Shown here one piece after another: positions 1 to 12,185 of a stretch of DNA of 64,000 nucleotides. This stretch comes from Tachypleus tridentatus (Eukaryota > Arthropoda > Merostomata > Xiphosura > Limulidae). Position numbers and translations under genes: made by a program. The stretch lies in assembly GCF_004210375.1 (NCBI RefSeq), contig NC_134832.1, forward strand, positions 149,789,592-149,853,591, read 5' to 3'. The number at the start of each line of letters is the position of its first letter. The first letter of the stretch is position 1. The notes beneath the pieces were generated by a model that saw only the letters and a program-made list of their open reading frames with translations, made no database searches and was not told the DNA's origin.

Positions 1-3000
1 AATCAGTTCAATACTCTTTTCCGTAGTTAGTTTTCTTAGTGAGAATCAGTTCAATACTCTTTTCCGTAGTTAGTTTTCTTAGTGAGAATCAGTTCAATAC
101 TCTTTTCCGTAGTTAGTTTTTTTAGTGAGAATCAGTTCAATACGTAGTTAGTTTTCTTTGTGAGAATCAGTTCAATACTTTTCCGTAATTAGTTTTCTCA
201 TGAAAAATCAGTTCAATACTCTTTTTCGTAAGTAGTTTTCTTAATGAGCATCAATTCAATATTCTTTTCCGTAGTTAGTTTTCTTAGTGAGAATCAGTTC
301 AATACTCTTTTCCGTAGTTAGTTTTTTTAGTGAGAATCAGTTCAATACTCTTTTCCGTAGTTAGTTTTCTTAGTGAGAATCAGTTCAATACTCTTTTCCG
401 TAGTTAGTTTTCTTAGTGAGAATCAGTTCAATACTCTTTTCCGTAGTTAGTTTTCTTTAGTGAGAATCAGTTCAATACTCTTTTCCGTAGTTAGTTTTCT
501 TAGTGAGAATCAGTTCAATACTCTTTTCCGTAGTTAGTTTTCTTAGTGAGAATCAGTTCAATACTCTTTTCCGTAGTTAGTTTTCTTAGTGAGAATCAGT
601 TCAATACTCTTTTCCGTAGTTAGTTTTCTTAGTGAGAATCAGTTCAATACTCTTTTCCGTAGTTAGTTTTCTTAGTGAGAATCAGTTCAATACTCTTTTC
701 CGTAGTTAGTTTTCTTAGTGAGAATCAGTTCAATACTCTTTTCCGTAGTTAGTTTTTTTAGTGAGAATCAGTTCAATACTCTTTTCCGTAGTTAGTTTTT
801 TTAGTGAGAATCAGTTCAATACTCTTTTCCGTAGTTAGTTTTCTTAGTGAGAATCAGTTCAATACTCTTTTCCGTAGTTAGTTTTCTTAGTGAGAATCAG
901 TTCAATACTCTTTTCCGTAGTTAGTTTTCTTAGTGAGAATCAGTTCAATACTCTTTTCCGTAGTTAGTTTTCTTAGTGAGAATCAGTTCAATACTCTTTT
1001 CCGTAGTTAGTTTTCTTAGTGAGAATCAGTTCAATACTCTTTTCCGTAGTTAGTTTTCTTAGTGAGAATCAGTTCAATACTCTTTTCCGTAGTTAGTTTT
1101 CTTAGTGAGAATCAGTTCAATACTCTTTTCCGTAGTTAGTTTTCTTAGTGAGAATCAGTTCAATACTCTTTTCCGTAGTTAGTTTTCTTAGTGAGAATCA
1201 GTTCAATACTCTTTTCCGTAGTTAGTTTTCTTAGTGAGAATCAGTTCAATACTCTTTTCCGTAGTTAGTTTTCTTAGTGAGAATCAGTTCAATACTCTTT
1301 TCCTTAATTAGTTTTCTTAGTTGAAATTGGTTCAATAGTCTTTTCCGTGGTTAGTTTTATTAGTGAGAATCAGTTCAATACTCGTAGTTTTTCCTTAGTG
1401 AGAATAGTTCAATAGTAATTAGTTTTTTTAGTGAGAATCGGTTCAATACTCTTTTCCGTAGTTAGTTTTTTTAGTGAGAATCAGTTCAATACTCTTTTCC
1501 GTAGTTAGTTTTCTTAGTGAGAATCAGTTCAATACTCTTTTCCGTAGTTAGTTTTCTTAGTGAGAATCAGTTCAATACTCTTTTCCGTAATTAGTTTTCT
1601 TAGTGAGAATCAGTTCAATACTCTTTTCCGTAGTTAGTTTTCTTAGTGAGAATCAGTTCAATACTCTTTTCCGTAGTTAGTTTTCTTAGTGAGAATCAGT
1701 TCAATACTCTTTTCCGTAGTTAGTTTTCTTAGTGAGAATCAGTTCAATACTCTTTTCCGTAATTAGTTTTCTTAGTGAGAATCAGTTCAATACTCTTTTC
1801 CGTAGTTAGTTTTCTTAGTGAGAATCAGTTCAATACTCTTTTCCGTAGTTAGTTTTCTTTAGTGAGAATCAGTTCAATACTCTTTTCCGTAGTTAGTTTT
1901 CTTAGTGAGAATCAGTTCAATACTCTTTTCCGTAATTAGTTTTTTAGTGAGAATCAGTTCAATACTCTTTTCCGTAGTTAGTTTTCTTAGTGAGAATCAG
2001 TTCAATACTCTTTTCCGTAGTTAGTTTTCTTTTTGAGAATCAGTTCAATACTCTTTTCCGTAGTTAGTTTTCTTAGTGAGAATCAGTTCAATACTCTTTT
2101 CCGTAGTTAGTTTTCTTAGTGAGAATCAGTTCAATACTCTTTTCCGTAGTTAGTTTTCTTAGTGAGAATCAGTTCAATACTCTTTTCCGTAATTAGTTTT
2201 CTTTTTGAGAATCAGTTCAATACTCTTTTCCGTAGTTAGTTTTCTTAGTGAGAATCAGTTCAATACTCTTTTCCGTAGTTAGTTTTCTTAGTGAGAATCA
2301 GTTCAATACTCTTTTCCGTAATTAGTTTTCTTTTTAGAGAATCAGTTCAATACTCTTTTCCGTAGTTAGTTTTCTTAGTGAGAATCAGTTCAATACTCTT
2401 TTCCGTAGTTAGTTTTCTTAGTGAGAATCAGTTCAATACTCTTTTCCGTAGTTAGTTTTCTTAGTGAGAATCAGTTCAATACTCTTTTCCGTAGTTAGTT
2501 TTTTTAGTGAGAATCAGTTCAATACTCTTTTCCGTAGTTAGTTTTTTTTAGTGAGAATCAGTTCAATACTCTTTTCCGTAGTTAGTTTTCTTAGTGAGAA
2601 TCAGTTCAATACTCTTTTCCGTAGTTAGTTTTTTTTTGAGAATCAGTTCAATACTCTTTTCCGTAGTTAGTTTTCTTAGTGAGAATCAGTTCAATACTCT
2701 TTTCCGTAGTTAGTTTTTTTAGTGAGAATCAGTTCAATACTCTTTTCCGTAGTTAGTTTTCTTTAGTGAGAATCAGTTCAATACTCTTTTCCGTAGTTAG
2801 TTTTCTTTAGTGAGAATCAGTTCAATACTCTTTTCCGTAGTTAGTTTTCTTAGTGAGAATCGGTTCAATACTCTTTTCCGTAGTAGTTTTCTTAGTGAGA
2901 ATCAGTTCAATACTCTTTTCCGTAGTTAGTTTTCTTTTGAGAATCAGTTCAATACTCTTTTCCGTAGTTAGTTTTCTTAGTGAGAATCAGTTCAATACTC

Positions 3001-5669
3001 TTTTCCGTAATTAGTTTTCTTAGTGAGAATCAGTTCAATACTCTTTTCCGTAGTTAGTTTTCTTAGTGAGAATCAGTTCAATACTCTTTTCCGTAGTTAG
3101 TTTTCTTAGTGAGAATCAGTTCAATACTCTTTTCCGTAGTTAGTTTTTTTTTTGAGAATCAGTTCAATACTCTTTTCCGTAGTTAGTTTTCTTAGTGAGA
3201 ATCAGTTCAATACTCTTTTCCGTAGTTAGTTTTCTTAGTGAGAATCAGTTCAATACTCTTTTCCGTAGTTAGTTTTCTTAGTGAGAATCGGTTCAATACT
3301 CTTTTCCGTAGTTAGTTTTTTAGTGAGAATCGGTTCAATACTCTTTTCCGTAATTAGTTTTTTTTAGTGAGAATCGGTTCAATACTCTTTTCCGTAGTTA
3401 GTTTTCTTAGTGAGAATCAGTTCAATACTCTTTTCCGTAGTTAGTTTTCTTTTTGAGAATCAGTTCAATACTCTTTTCCGTAGTTAGTTTTCATTTTAGT
3501 GAGAATCAGTTCAATACTCTTTTCCGTAGTTAGTTTTCTTAGTGAGAATCAGTTCAATACTCTTTTCCGTAGTTAGTTTTCTTTTTGAGAATCAGTTCAA
3601 TACTCTTTTCCGTAGTTAGTTTTCTTAGTGAGAATCAGTTCAATACTCTTTTCCGTAATTAGTTTTCTTTTTGAGAATCAGTTCAATACTCTTTTCCGTA
3701 GTTAGTTTTCTTAGTGAGAATCAGTTCAATACTCTTTTCCGTAGTTAGTTTTCTTAGTGAGAATCAGTTCAATACTCTTTTCCGTAGTTAGTTTTCTTAG
3801 TGAGAATCAGTTCAATACTCTTTTCCGTAGTTAGTTTTCTTAGTGAGAATCAGTTCAATACTCTTTTCCGTAATTAGTTTTCTTAGTGAGAATCAGTTCA
3901 ATACTCTTTTCCGTAGTTAGTTTTCTTAGTGAGAATCAGTTCAATACTCTTTTCCGTAGTTAGTTTTCTTTTTGAGAATCAGTTCAATACTCTTTTCCGT
4001 AGTTAGTTTTTTTAGTGAGAATCAGTTCAATACTCTTTTCCGTAGTTAGTTTTCTTTGAGAATCAGTTCAATACTCTTTTCCGTAGTTAGTTTTTTAGTG
4101 AGAATCAGTTCAATACTCTTTTCCGTAATTAGTTTTCTAGTGAGAATCAGTTCAATACTCTTTTCCGTAGTTAGTTTTCTTAGTGAGAATCAGTTCAATA
4201 CTCTTTTCCGTAGTTAGTTTTTTTTAGTGAGAATCAGTTCAATACTCTTTTCCGTAGTTAGTTTTCTTAGTGAGAATCAGTTCAATACTCTTTTCCGTAG
4301 TTAGTTTTCTTTTGAGTATCAGTTCAATACTCTTTTCCGTAGTTAGTTTTCTTAGTGAGAATCAGTTCAATACTCTTTTCCGTAGTTAGTTTTCTTAGTG
4401 AGAATCAGTTCAATACTCTTTTCCGTAGTTAGTTTTCTTAGTGAGAATCAGTTCAATACTCTTTTCCGTAGTTAGTTTTCTTAGTGAGAATCAATTCAAT
4501 ACTCTTTTTCCGTAGTTAATGAGAATCAGTTCAATACTCTTTTCCGTAGTTAGTTTTCTTAGTGAGAATCAGTTCAATACTCTTTTCCGTAATTAGTTTT
4601 CTTAGTGAGAATCAGTTCAATACTCTTTTCCGTAGTTAGTTTTTTTAGTGAGAATCAGTTCAATACTCTTTTCCGTAGTTAGTTTTTTTTTAGTGAGAAT
4701 CAGTTCAATACTCTTTTCCGTAGTTAGTTTTCTTAGTGAGAATCAGTTCAATACTCTTTTCCGTAATTAGTTTCTTTAGTGAGAATCAGTTCAATACTCT
4801 TTTCCGTAGTTAGTTTTCTTAGTGAGAATCAGTTCAATACTCTTTTCCGTAGTTAGTTTTTTTAGTGAGAATCGGTTCAATACTCTTTTCCGTAGTTAGT
4901 TTTCTTAGTGAGAATCAGTTCAATACTCTTTTCCGTAGTTAGTTTTTCTTAGTGAGAATCAGTTCAATACTCTTTTCCGTAGTTAGTTTTCTTAGTGAGA
5001 ATCAGTTCAATACTCTTTTCCGTAATTAGTTTTCTTAGTGAGAATCAGTTCAATACTCTTTTCCGTAGTTAGTTTTCTTAGTGAGAATCAGTTCAATACT
5101 CTTTTCCGTAATTAGTTTTCTTTTGAGAATCAGTTCAATACTCTTTTCCGTAGTTAGTTTTCTTAGTGAGAATCAGTTCAATACTCTTTTCCGTAATTAG
5201 TTTTCTTAGTGAGAATCAGTTCAATACTCTTTTCCGTAGTTAGTTTTCTTAGTGAGAATCAGTTCAATACTCTTTTCCGTAGTTAGTTTTCTTTTTGAGA
5301 ATCAGTTCAATACTCTTTTCCGTAGTTAGTTTTCTTAGTGAGAATCAGTTCAATACTCTTTTCCGTAATTAGTTTTCTTAGTGAGAATCAGTTCAATACT
5401 CTTTTCCGTAGTTATCAGTTCAATATTTTTTTAGTGAGAATCAGTTCAATACTCTTTTCCGTAGTTAGTTTTCTTAGTGAGAATCAGTTCAATACTCTTT
5501 TCCGTAATTAGTTTTCTTAGTGAGAATCAGTTCAATACTCTTTTCCGTAGTTAGTTTTCTTAGTGAGAATCAGTTCAATACTCTTTTCCGTAGTTAGTTT
5601 TCTTGGTAATCGGTTCCATACTCTTTTCCGTAGATAGTTTTCTTAGTGAGAATCAGTTCAATACTCTTT
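1..5669 (+). repeat. 43-bp satellite array, left block
   Basis: About 130 head-to-tail copies of a 43-bp unit that reads AATCAGTTCAATACTC, then TTTTCCGTAGTTAG, then TTTTCTTAGTGAG. Most units are nearly identical. Variation is concentrated in the T-run after GTTAG and in a GTAGTTAG to GTAATTAG change, with diverged patches near 120-270 and 1300-1440. The array starts before the window and runs into an assembly gap. No coding frame persists. The same satellite occurs in reverse orientation at 55423-64000. Confidence 0.98.
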
Positions 5670-6169
5670 NNNNNNNNNNNNNNNNNNNNNNNNNNNNNNN
5701 NNNNNNNNNNNNNNNNNNNNNNNNNNNNNNNNNNNNNNNNNNNNNNNNNNNNNNNNNNNNNNNNNNNNNNNNNNNNNNNNNNNNNNNNNNNNNNNNNNNN
5801 NNNNNNNNNNNNNNNNNNNNNNNNNNNNNNNNNNNNNNNNNNNNNNNNNNNNNNNNNNNNNNNNNNNNNNNNNNNNNNNNNNNNNNNNNNNNNNNNNNNN
5901 NNNNNNNNNNNNNNNNNNNNNNNNNNNNNNNNNNNNNNNNNNNNNNNNNNNNNNNNNNNNNNNNNNNNNNNNNNNNNNNNNNNNNNNNNNNNNNNNNNNN
6001 NNNNNNNNNNNNNNNNNNNNNNNNNNNNNNNNNNNNNNNNNNNNNNNNNNNNNNNNNNNNNNNNNNNNNNNNNNNNNNNNNNNNNNNNNNNNNNNNNNNN
6101 NNNNNNNNNNNNNNNNNNNNNNNNNNNNNNNNNNNNNNNNNNNNNNNNNNNNNNNNNNNNNNNNNNNNN
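5670..6169. other. Assembly gap, 500 N
   Basis: Exactly 500 Ns, the size of a fixed scaffolding placeholder. The true distance between the satellite and the sequence at 6170 is unknown. Open frames crossing it are meaningless. Confidence 0.99.
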
Positions 6170-6411
6170 GTTATGACGCTAGATTTGTAATTTGAGGGTC
6201 GCGGGTTCGTTCCCCACCACACCAAACACGATCACCCTTTAACCCGTGGGGTCATTATAATATGACGGTCAATCCCAATATCTGTTAGTAAAGGAGTTGG
6301 CGTAAGGTAGTTTTACCTAACTACTTTTCTCTAGTTTATTACTGTTAAATTGTGGACAGCTAACACACATAGCCCTCGGCTAGAAGTATATGAAATTCAA
6401 AACAAACGAAA
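6170..6411 (+). mobile_element. SINE family A, degraded and cut by the gap
   Basis: This is a diverged copy of a long tRNA-derived SINE. The box-B-like part GGGTTCGTTCCCC is visible near 6200. It is followed by the family body (ACGGTCAATCCC, GAGTTGGCG, a TTACTGTTAAATTG block, CATAGCCCTCG) and an AAATTCAAAACAAACGAAA tail. The 5' head is missing at the gap edge. Better copies lie at 25519-25798 and 31461-31727. Confidence 0.85.
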
Positions 6412-6634
6412 CTCTTTTCATTCTTAATAAATCTACGGTACGTTACTGTTTCAATAAGAAACACCTTATCTTTCTTTCTCTTCATTGTAATATCTTCTCA
6501 TGGATCAACAGTAAGATTACGTTCTTATAAAAGTTAAAATCCAGTGGACCGTTCTGCTAAAATCACGTTGTTTTTAATATGTTTGTTTGTTTATACTTAA
6601 TCATAAAGCTACACAATAGGTTATTTTTCGCTTG

Positions 6635-6862
6635 AGGGAGAAAGTTAAAAGAAACCAGCGCGAGTTGTTGGAGAATGGTCACTGGTTTCTTCATCATGAC
6701 AATGCGCCTTCACATATTGGTTTGTCTGTTCAAATATTTTTTGCCAGAAAAGAACATTCCTGAGATACCGTAGCCCCAGTATTCTCTCGATCTTACACCC
6801 TGTGATTAAAAATTAAGTTGAAAGGAAAGACATATGATGACATTCCAATTATTATTAGAATT
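6635..6862 (+). pseudogene. mariner-type transposase fragment
   Basis: One frame reads ENGHWFLHHDNAPSH followed by a region like LSVQIFFARKE. HHDNAPSH is the hallmark around the second catalytic aspartate of mariner (IS630/Tc1-mariner) DDE transposases. In-frame stops follow (after KEHS and after SYTL), and the expected YSPDLAP-like block with the third acidic residue is destroyed. Only about 75 codons remain. No terminal inverted repeats were seen. It is an old dead DNA-transposon relic. Family assignment is firm; clade is not. Confidence 0.8.
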
Positions 6863-7582
6863 ATTAAAATACGTAAAAATTAATCGTGTGTTAAAAAGTT
6901 GAATTGAAGAGATCCTTGAAATACAAATGATTTAAATTACGGATAAAATAGCTTTCAGATACAAACGTCTAATATAGTTAAACATATTGAACCATTATTA
7001 ATAACAATATAACGTCATCAGATATCTCAAGTCAACACTATTCTTAAACCATATAAATAGATTTAATGTTTTTATTTAAATGTTCCGTGATAGTTCATGA
7101 GTAACTCCTAATATCCATAGATTAAGAATAGACTTTCTTTCGTGAAGGGATTAATAAAACGGAAACCTAATTATTCCGTGTTAGTTGATGAGTGGCTTCT
7201 AGTATCTAAAAATTAAACTTAATAATACAAAAGAACTGACAAAATGTTATTAAAGTCGTAGTTTCAAACTCGTGTTTAGAAACGTTCGGCGAGTGCATGA
7301 CAAATAAAAATCTCCGACCAAACCACTCAAAATCTATGATTAAGTCAAATAGCCCCAAAGGTTTTCAGTAGAGTTTAGCTCTAGTTTTTTCTAACTTATG
7401 GTAGTAAGAAAACAACGTTTTTAAACACTGTAAAAATAGTCCATAGAATGACCAGTACATGGAGTTATAGTTTTATGACAAAACTTTAAAATTCAATCTC
7501 AAACCCGTGTTATACTTCTTAGAGAAGAAATTGTTTATAAATTTTAATTAGAGAATTTCACTATTCTAAATAGATTTAACAG
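6863..7582. other. AT-rich sequence, no gene seen
   Basis: Unstructured AT-rich DNA with stops in all frames. A loose echo of TTCCGTGATAGTTCATGAGT at 7083 recurs at 7176 as TTCCGTGTTAGTTGATGAGT, suggesting an old partial duplication with a period near 93 bp. Confidence 0.6.
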
Positions 7583-7713
7583 CCCCCCTGTGGCTCAGCG
7601 GTATGTCTGCGGGTTTACCACGCTAAAAACCGGGTTTCGACACCCGTGGTGGGCAGAGCACAGATAGCCCATTGTGTAGCTTTGTGCTTAATTCAAAACA
7701 ACAACAACAACAG
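7583..7713 (+). mobile_element. SINE family B
   Basis: Short tRNA-derived SINE of about 130 bp. The head contains GTGGCTCAGCGGTATGTCTG (box-A-like). Box B reads GGTTTCGACACCC, the body TGGGCAGAGCACAGATAGCC, and the tail CTTAATTCAAAACAACAACA. This is among the better preserved copies and serves as a reference for the others. Confidence 0.9.
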
Positions 7714-7904
7714 ATCTAACAAGTTGTGAAACCAAATGTTAACATACTACATTCAGCAAATTCTCTCTAAATCGTTACAAAGATGACATTGAATTAGACA
7801 ATGTATATGCAGTAGTTTTAGGACTCTAAGAGTGATTACTGTTCCCCATGTCGAATTTTACACGGTGTAAACAACTTAAGACTATTGTACTCTCATTAAT
7901 ATTC

Positions 7905-8535
7905 GATGCTTTTCAAAACCAGTCTGATGTTCGTCTGTAGTTACAATAACCGATCTATTTTGAATTGATAAATTACCAGTCTGGTGTTTCTTCGTAGTTG
8001 TACGAAGTGATCTGTATTGTATAAATAAAATACCACTTTGTTGTCTATTTGTCGTTGTATCAACTAATATATCTTGTATTGATTAAATACTTGTCTGGTT
8101 TTCATTTGTAATTATACTAACTGATTTATTATGATAAAACACCAATCCGATGTTTCTCTGAAATTATAGTATTCTAGGTATCTGGTATTTATAAAGTAGC
8201 GGTCTGGTATTTTTCTGTTGTTATACTAACAGATATATCTTATAATGGTAAAATAGCAGTGTGATGTTTGTTTATAGTTACAATAGCTGATCTATCTTGT
8301 ATTGATAATTAACCAATCAGGTTTTGTCTGTTGTTACACTAACTGATATATTTAATGATGAAAAAATCCAAGTTTTTTTTTTGTCTGTAGTTACACAGAC
8401 AGACCTATAGTGTATTGATAAAATACCAGTACGGTGTTTATCCACACATATACTGACCAATATGCCTTGTATTAACCCAATATCAATGTTTATAATAAAA
8501 CTCATTGATTTATCTTGTGTTCTGGAACCAGTAAA
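7905..8535. repeat. Degenerate ~57-bp tandem array
   Basis: About 11 diverged units spaced 53-58 bp. Each carries a GTAGTTACAATAACTGATCT-like block, TTGTATTGATAAAATACCAG and TCTGGTGTTT. Units differ by many substitutions and small indels, so this is an old array. The 78-codon open frame on the minus strand inside it is a by-product. Confidence 0.85.
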
Positions 8536-8767
8536 ATTATATTTAAAATGCATATATCTTTCTACGTTTTAATGTGAATTTGTAAAAATTGCGATACTTT
8601 GGTTATGGTACTCACACTTTTTGTCGTATACAGTATTAAAAAAAAATTATATATATGGAAGGTCTGCCCAGCAGGTCTCTCTACATTACTCTGGTTGAGT
8701 TTCTTATGTTAAAACGTAATAAACGTTGTTAGCTCTGACATATATTAATTGTCTCATATCAAGATTT

Positions 8768-8891
8768 GGGCCCTATTTGTAGTACAGCTGTATATCTGCG
8801 GATTTGTCACGCTAGAAACTGGGTTTAGATACCCGTGGTAGGCAGAGAGCTGATAGCCCATTGTGTAGCTTTGCAGTTAATTACAAACAAA
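8768..8891 (+). mobile_element. SINE family B, diverged
   Basis: TAGTACAGCTGTATATCTGC, then GGGTTTAGATACCCGTGGTA, then GATAGCCCATTGTGTAGC and a tail ATTACAAACAAA follow the family B order seen at 7583. A short (TA)n run follows at about 8930. Confidence 0.85.
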
Positions 8892-9106
8892 TAGTCCATC
8901 ATAACGATTCCAGTTTGTTCTAGTCAGGTATATATATATATATTTCTAAAGCTTTTAAAGTAATTATTGAATAAAGCGAGACGTACCTTTATTATTTAAT
9001 TTTTCAACTAAAACTAATTATAATAAATACTAAGTTATAACTGAATAATTCAACAAAAAATTCTTCTCAACCAGTCATTATACAGTTTTACTCAGACTCA
9101 TTAAAG

Positions 9107-9240
9107 TTTGTTTGCTTGTAATTAATCACAAAGCTACGCAATGAGCTGCCTGTATACTCTTCTCACCAAGGGTATTGAAGACCAGTTTCTAGCGCTGTAA
9201 GTCCGTAGACATACCGCTTTGCCACTACAGAGGAGGTTCT
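9107..9240 (-). mobile_element. SINE family B, reverse orientation
   Basis: Reverse-complement copy: a TTGTTTGCTTGTAATTAATC tail, then ACAAAGCTACGCAATG, AGGGTATTGAAGACCAG (box B region), GCTGTAAGTCCGTAGACATA and ACCGCTTTGCCACTA. The 61-codon frame at 9134-9319 lies in it and is not a gene. Confidence 0.85.
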
Positions 9241-9554
9241 TTACAGAACAAAATGGAGAATTCTTATCGATGCAAACTAATATACTTAAACACGTTTCAC
9301 TTTCTCCAGTTCCTGACAAACTCAGTTCTTTTTAAACTTGATATTTTTTTATATTTTTCAAGTGTTTTCATCCTCGATTCAATACTGTTATGTGGAATTT
9401 GTTAACGTTACAGTAATGACACTGTAAGTCGTTGATTAGGGTTAACTAAAGAATCACGACCTTTCCATCAACAGCTAGAAAACAAAGTGAATCTTTCCTA
9501 AAATAATGAATTGCTTGAAGATCTTTCGGCATTTCACACTAGATATCCCAACAG

Positions 9555-9639
9555 GAAGCCAAGGAATTATTCATGTTACCTGATACCATTGGTCCTTGTA
9601 AAATCATACATTCTTTCAAGATTATTGGACGCTCTGCGG
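9555..9639 (+). other. Weak candidate internal exon
   Basis: An acceptor-like ATATCCCAACAG precedes 85 open bases, and a donor-like G|GTAAGG follows. The frame starts EAKELFMLPDTIGPC and stays open past the donor. I do not recognise a family. A pattern this short can occur by chance, so it is recorded only as a candidate. Confidence 0.12.
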
Positions 9640-9863
9640 GTAAGGAGCTAATCATAAGGAGTCCGTCTGATGGAAGGCAACCGCACCAAAGCGTCTGTAT
9701 TTCATTTTCTGCAGGGATCCAGTTTGTGTTTCTCTATATACAAACGGAATTTGATGAGTCATTAGGATTCTTATTTGTATTCACCATGAGTATATAACTA
9801 AAACTCGAAGTTCAAGTGTACGTTACAGTAGTTTCACTTCGTTTATGGATGCACATGCACAAA

Positions 9864-9977
9864 ACATTTGAATCGACTTACACATTCCATAAAGTCGGTG
9901 GCAAGAGTTACTTTGTACAAACATTTGAATCGACTTACACATTCCATAAAGTCGGTGGCAAGAGTTACTTTGTACAA
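9864..9977. repeat. Perfect 57-bp direct duplication
   Basis: Two adjacent identical 57-bp copies (9864-9920 and 9921-9977), each beginning ACATTTGAATCGACTTACAC and ending ACTTTGTACAA. No differences were seen, so it is recent or gene-converted. It is not part of a longer array. Confidence 0.97.
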
Positions 9978-10042
9978 ACGTACGTTTTGCTCATAACAGT
10001 AGAAATAAATATGGCGTTATATATTTTATAATGAACCACTGT

Positions 10043-10121
10043 AAAATATTTTCTCAACCCAAACGAGCCGTTTTTACATATATATTTCTCTACAAGTGGG
10101 TTTTCTCGACATCACTGATCA
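10043..10121 (+). mobile_element. Solo 3' end of the Penelope-like element
   Basis: The stretch with AACCCAAACGAGCCGTTTTT and CTCTACAAGTGGGTTTTCTC, ending CGACATCACTGAT, matches the terminal part of the Penelope-like copy at 49130-49235. The coding part and the hammerhead-like core are absent, so this is a severely 5'-truncated insertion. Confidence 0.8.
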
Positions 10122-11309
10122 GTGAGTGCTTTGTACACTATACTGTCAGTGTCTTCAGAGAACCAACCCCTTTATTATGTGCAAAGTTAAGAAGTAAAAA
10201 AAATCAATATAGATAATATCAAATTTTATTACAAAATTTCGTAGAATAATTACTTTAAGACACAAAGGTTTATTTAGTGCGATGTTTTATTTGAAAAGGC
10301 CGCTTTTTTACTTGTAAAAATTATTCGCTCATAATGGGGGACTGGGACTTAAACTAAGCATATATTTACCCATTGTTTAGAGGAATATAGTTTCACAGAA
10401 AGTATGAATTGTCACTATTTCCTCAAACGAATCTTCATGGCAAACTCCAGCTGCAGCTTAAATTTTACATTTCGAACTAATGTAATCAAGTAGTCAATGG
10501 CTATAGTAAATCATCATGAACCGTATCAGCTAGGTACTAAATATACTAATTATAATTACGATGTAGAAAGTCATTCACAATATCAAGTAATTCTTTGCCA
10601 ATAGTTGAGCATAAAAAAGCCAGCAAACAAGATAAATACAAAATTGGAATTGAAAACCTGCCAGAAGAGATTGTAACAAGTAATAAATTAAGGCTGAATA
10701 TAATGTAAACAGGTTAAGTAAGTAATGTTCACACTATCTTCAGCCTTCTTTCTTTGCATTATTTACGATCCCTAATTACAGGTTTGTAAATTCCAAATCT
10801 TTTTTATTTATCTTGTAAATATTTTATTCTACAGATTTGAAAGATAATTTCATTTGTTTTGAGTGAAAACAAAACCAACCAAGAAACTGGGATTCAAAAC
10901 GTTTACAAATATTTTCGAAATCTTTAATAAACAATAAAGTAAAGAAAAAAACATTTTTTTTCGTCTTAAGTTGGTAAATTTTCAAACAGATAAATTTAAT
11001 CTGAAGAGCTTTATGCAACAATAATTATCTTGTATATCATTTCGTCTTTGAACCTTTCTTTTACTAAAGACTGGTTATGATATAATTATTAAATATTCCT
11101 TCTGTCCAATGTGATATCTAGAGATAATCAAACACTATCCATGTGCTTTGCCATGTTATGTCTAAAACTTTCATTTTACATTTGTCAGATGTTTTATGAT
11201 GAGAAAGAACATTTGTATTTCATATTTTTATCTGCCTTTATCCAAAAACAAAAGAAAATTAAAGTCGCCTGAAAAGTAAGTTTGCTATTAACCTACTTGG
11301 GTGGATTTC
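10122..11309. other. AT-rich sequence, no gene seen
   Basis: Unstructured AT-rich DNA. The 65-codon minus frame at 10824-11021 (K, F and L rich) has no family signature and matches the local base bias. No RNA gene or array was recognised. Confidence 0.55.
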
Positions 11310-11436
11310 TTTTTCGTGTTTTTTCTTATAGCAAAGCCACATCGGAATATCTGCCCAGCCCACCGAGAGGAATCGAACCCCTGATTTTAACGATGTAAAT
11401 CCGTAGACATACCGCTGTACTAGCGGGGAACGAGCC
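11310..11436 (-). mobile_element. SINE family C, reverse orientation
   Basis: A third tRNA-like SINE type. On the plus strand it reads AGCAAAGCCACATCGGAATA, TCTGCCCAGCCCACCGAG, AGGAATCGAACCCCTGATTT (reverse of box B) and AAATCCGTAGACATACCGCT, ending GTACTAGCGGGG. It differs from family B by the CCACCGAGAGG and CATCGG blocks. Confidence 0.85.
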
Positions 11437-11599
11437 TACTTGGAGAAACGTTTAAAATATCCAACAAACGTGATTGGTTGTTATGAGAGAGACAGTGATA
11501 TTTATATATTATCTGTAAAACATTCAGTTACAAAACATTTGCATACAAAAAAGTCAGTATTTCTTCCTTCTTTTATTTTTTTGGTAACTTTAAACTAAG

Positions 11600-11792
11600 G
11601 GGAAGGTCTCGTAATCTGAGGGTCGCGAGTCCCCGTCGCACGAAACATGCTCGCCCTCTCAGCCATAGGTACGTTATTCGTTGGTAAAAGAGTAGCCCAA
11701 GAGTTGGCGGTGGGTGGTGATGGCTAGCTACCTTCCCTCTAATCTTACACTGCTAAATTAAGGACGATAACCTCTGTGATACTTGTTAGGTA
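11600..11792 (+). mobile_element. SINE family A, 5' head shortened
   Basis: GTAATCTGAGGGTCGCGAGT, then ACATGCTCGCCCTCTCAGCC, then AGAGTTGGCGGTGGGTGGTG and CTTCCCTCTAATCTTACACT follow family A order. The ATAATGTGACGGTCAATCCC block is deleted, so the middle is shortened. Confidence 0.9.
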
Positions 11793-12185
11793 CTTCATGT
11801 ATGGAAATGGACGCCTTTTTCACCTAAATTAATTTACGACCAAAGAAGATAATTTTGTATATATTAAACATTAGTTAATACAGACTAGAAAACTGTGTAT
11901 TTGGCTTTTATCAGAAGACAACATACTCAACGGTTTTTCATTCCAACAAAATACCTGTTCGGTTTTTGTTTATTTGTTTTCTTGTTGACCTGTTACTTGT
12001 GATAGTTGACTACCAATGACTTAATTCAAACGGTCTATTGTATACTTATTTACTGGCTTGACTCACTTCGAGTACAAGTGAATAATTAATAGAAGTAATT
12101 TATAGCTTATATAAAAAAAAAACAATAACATTTAACAAACTATCAGGAAAAAACAGGGTGTGGTTTTATTAGTAATATATAGCAG
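11793..12185. other. AT-rich sequence, no gene seen
   Basis: No open frame, array or element recognised. Confidence 0.55.

Noticed and set aside
1..5669. CRISPR array
   Set aside because: Units are contiguous with no unique spacers, in a eukaryotic context with no cas genes. The same holds for all other arrays.
5603..6225. Open frames across the first run of Ns
   Set aside because: Made only of unknown residues; the gap is an assembly placeholder. The same applies at 54891-55484.
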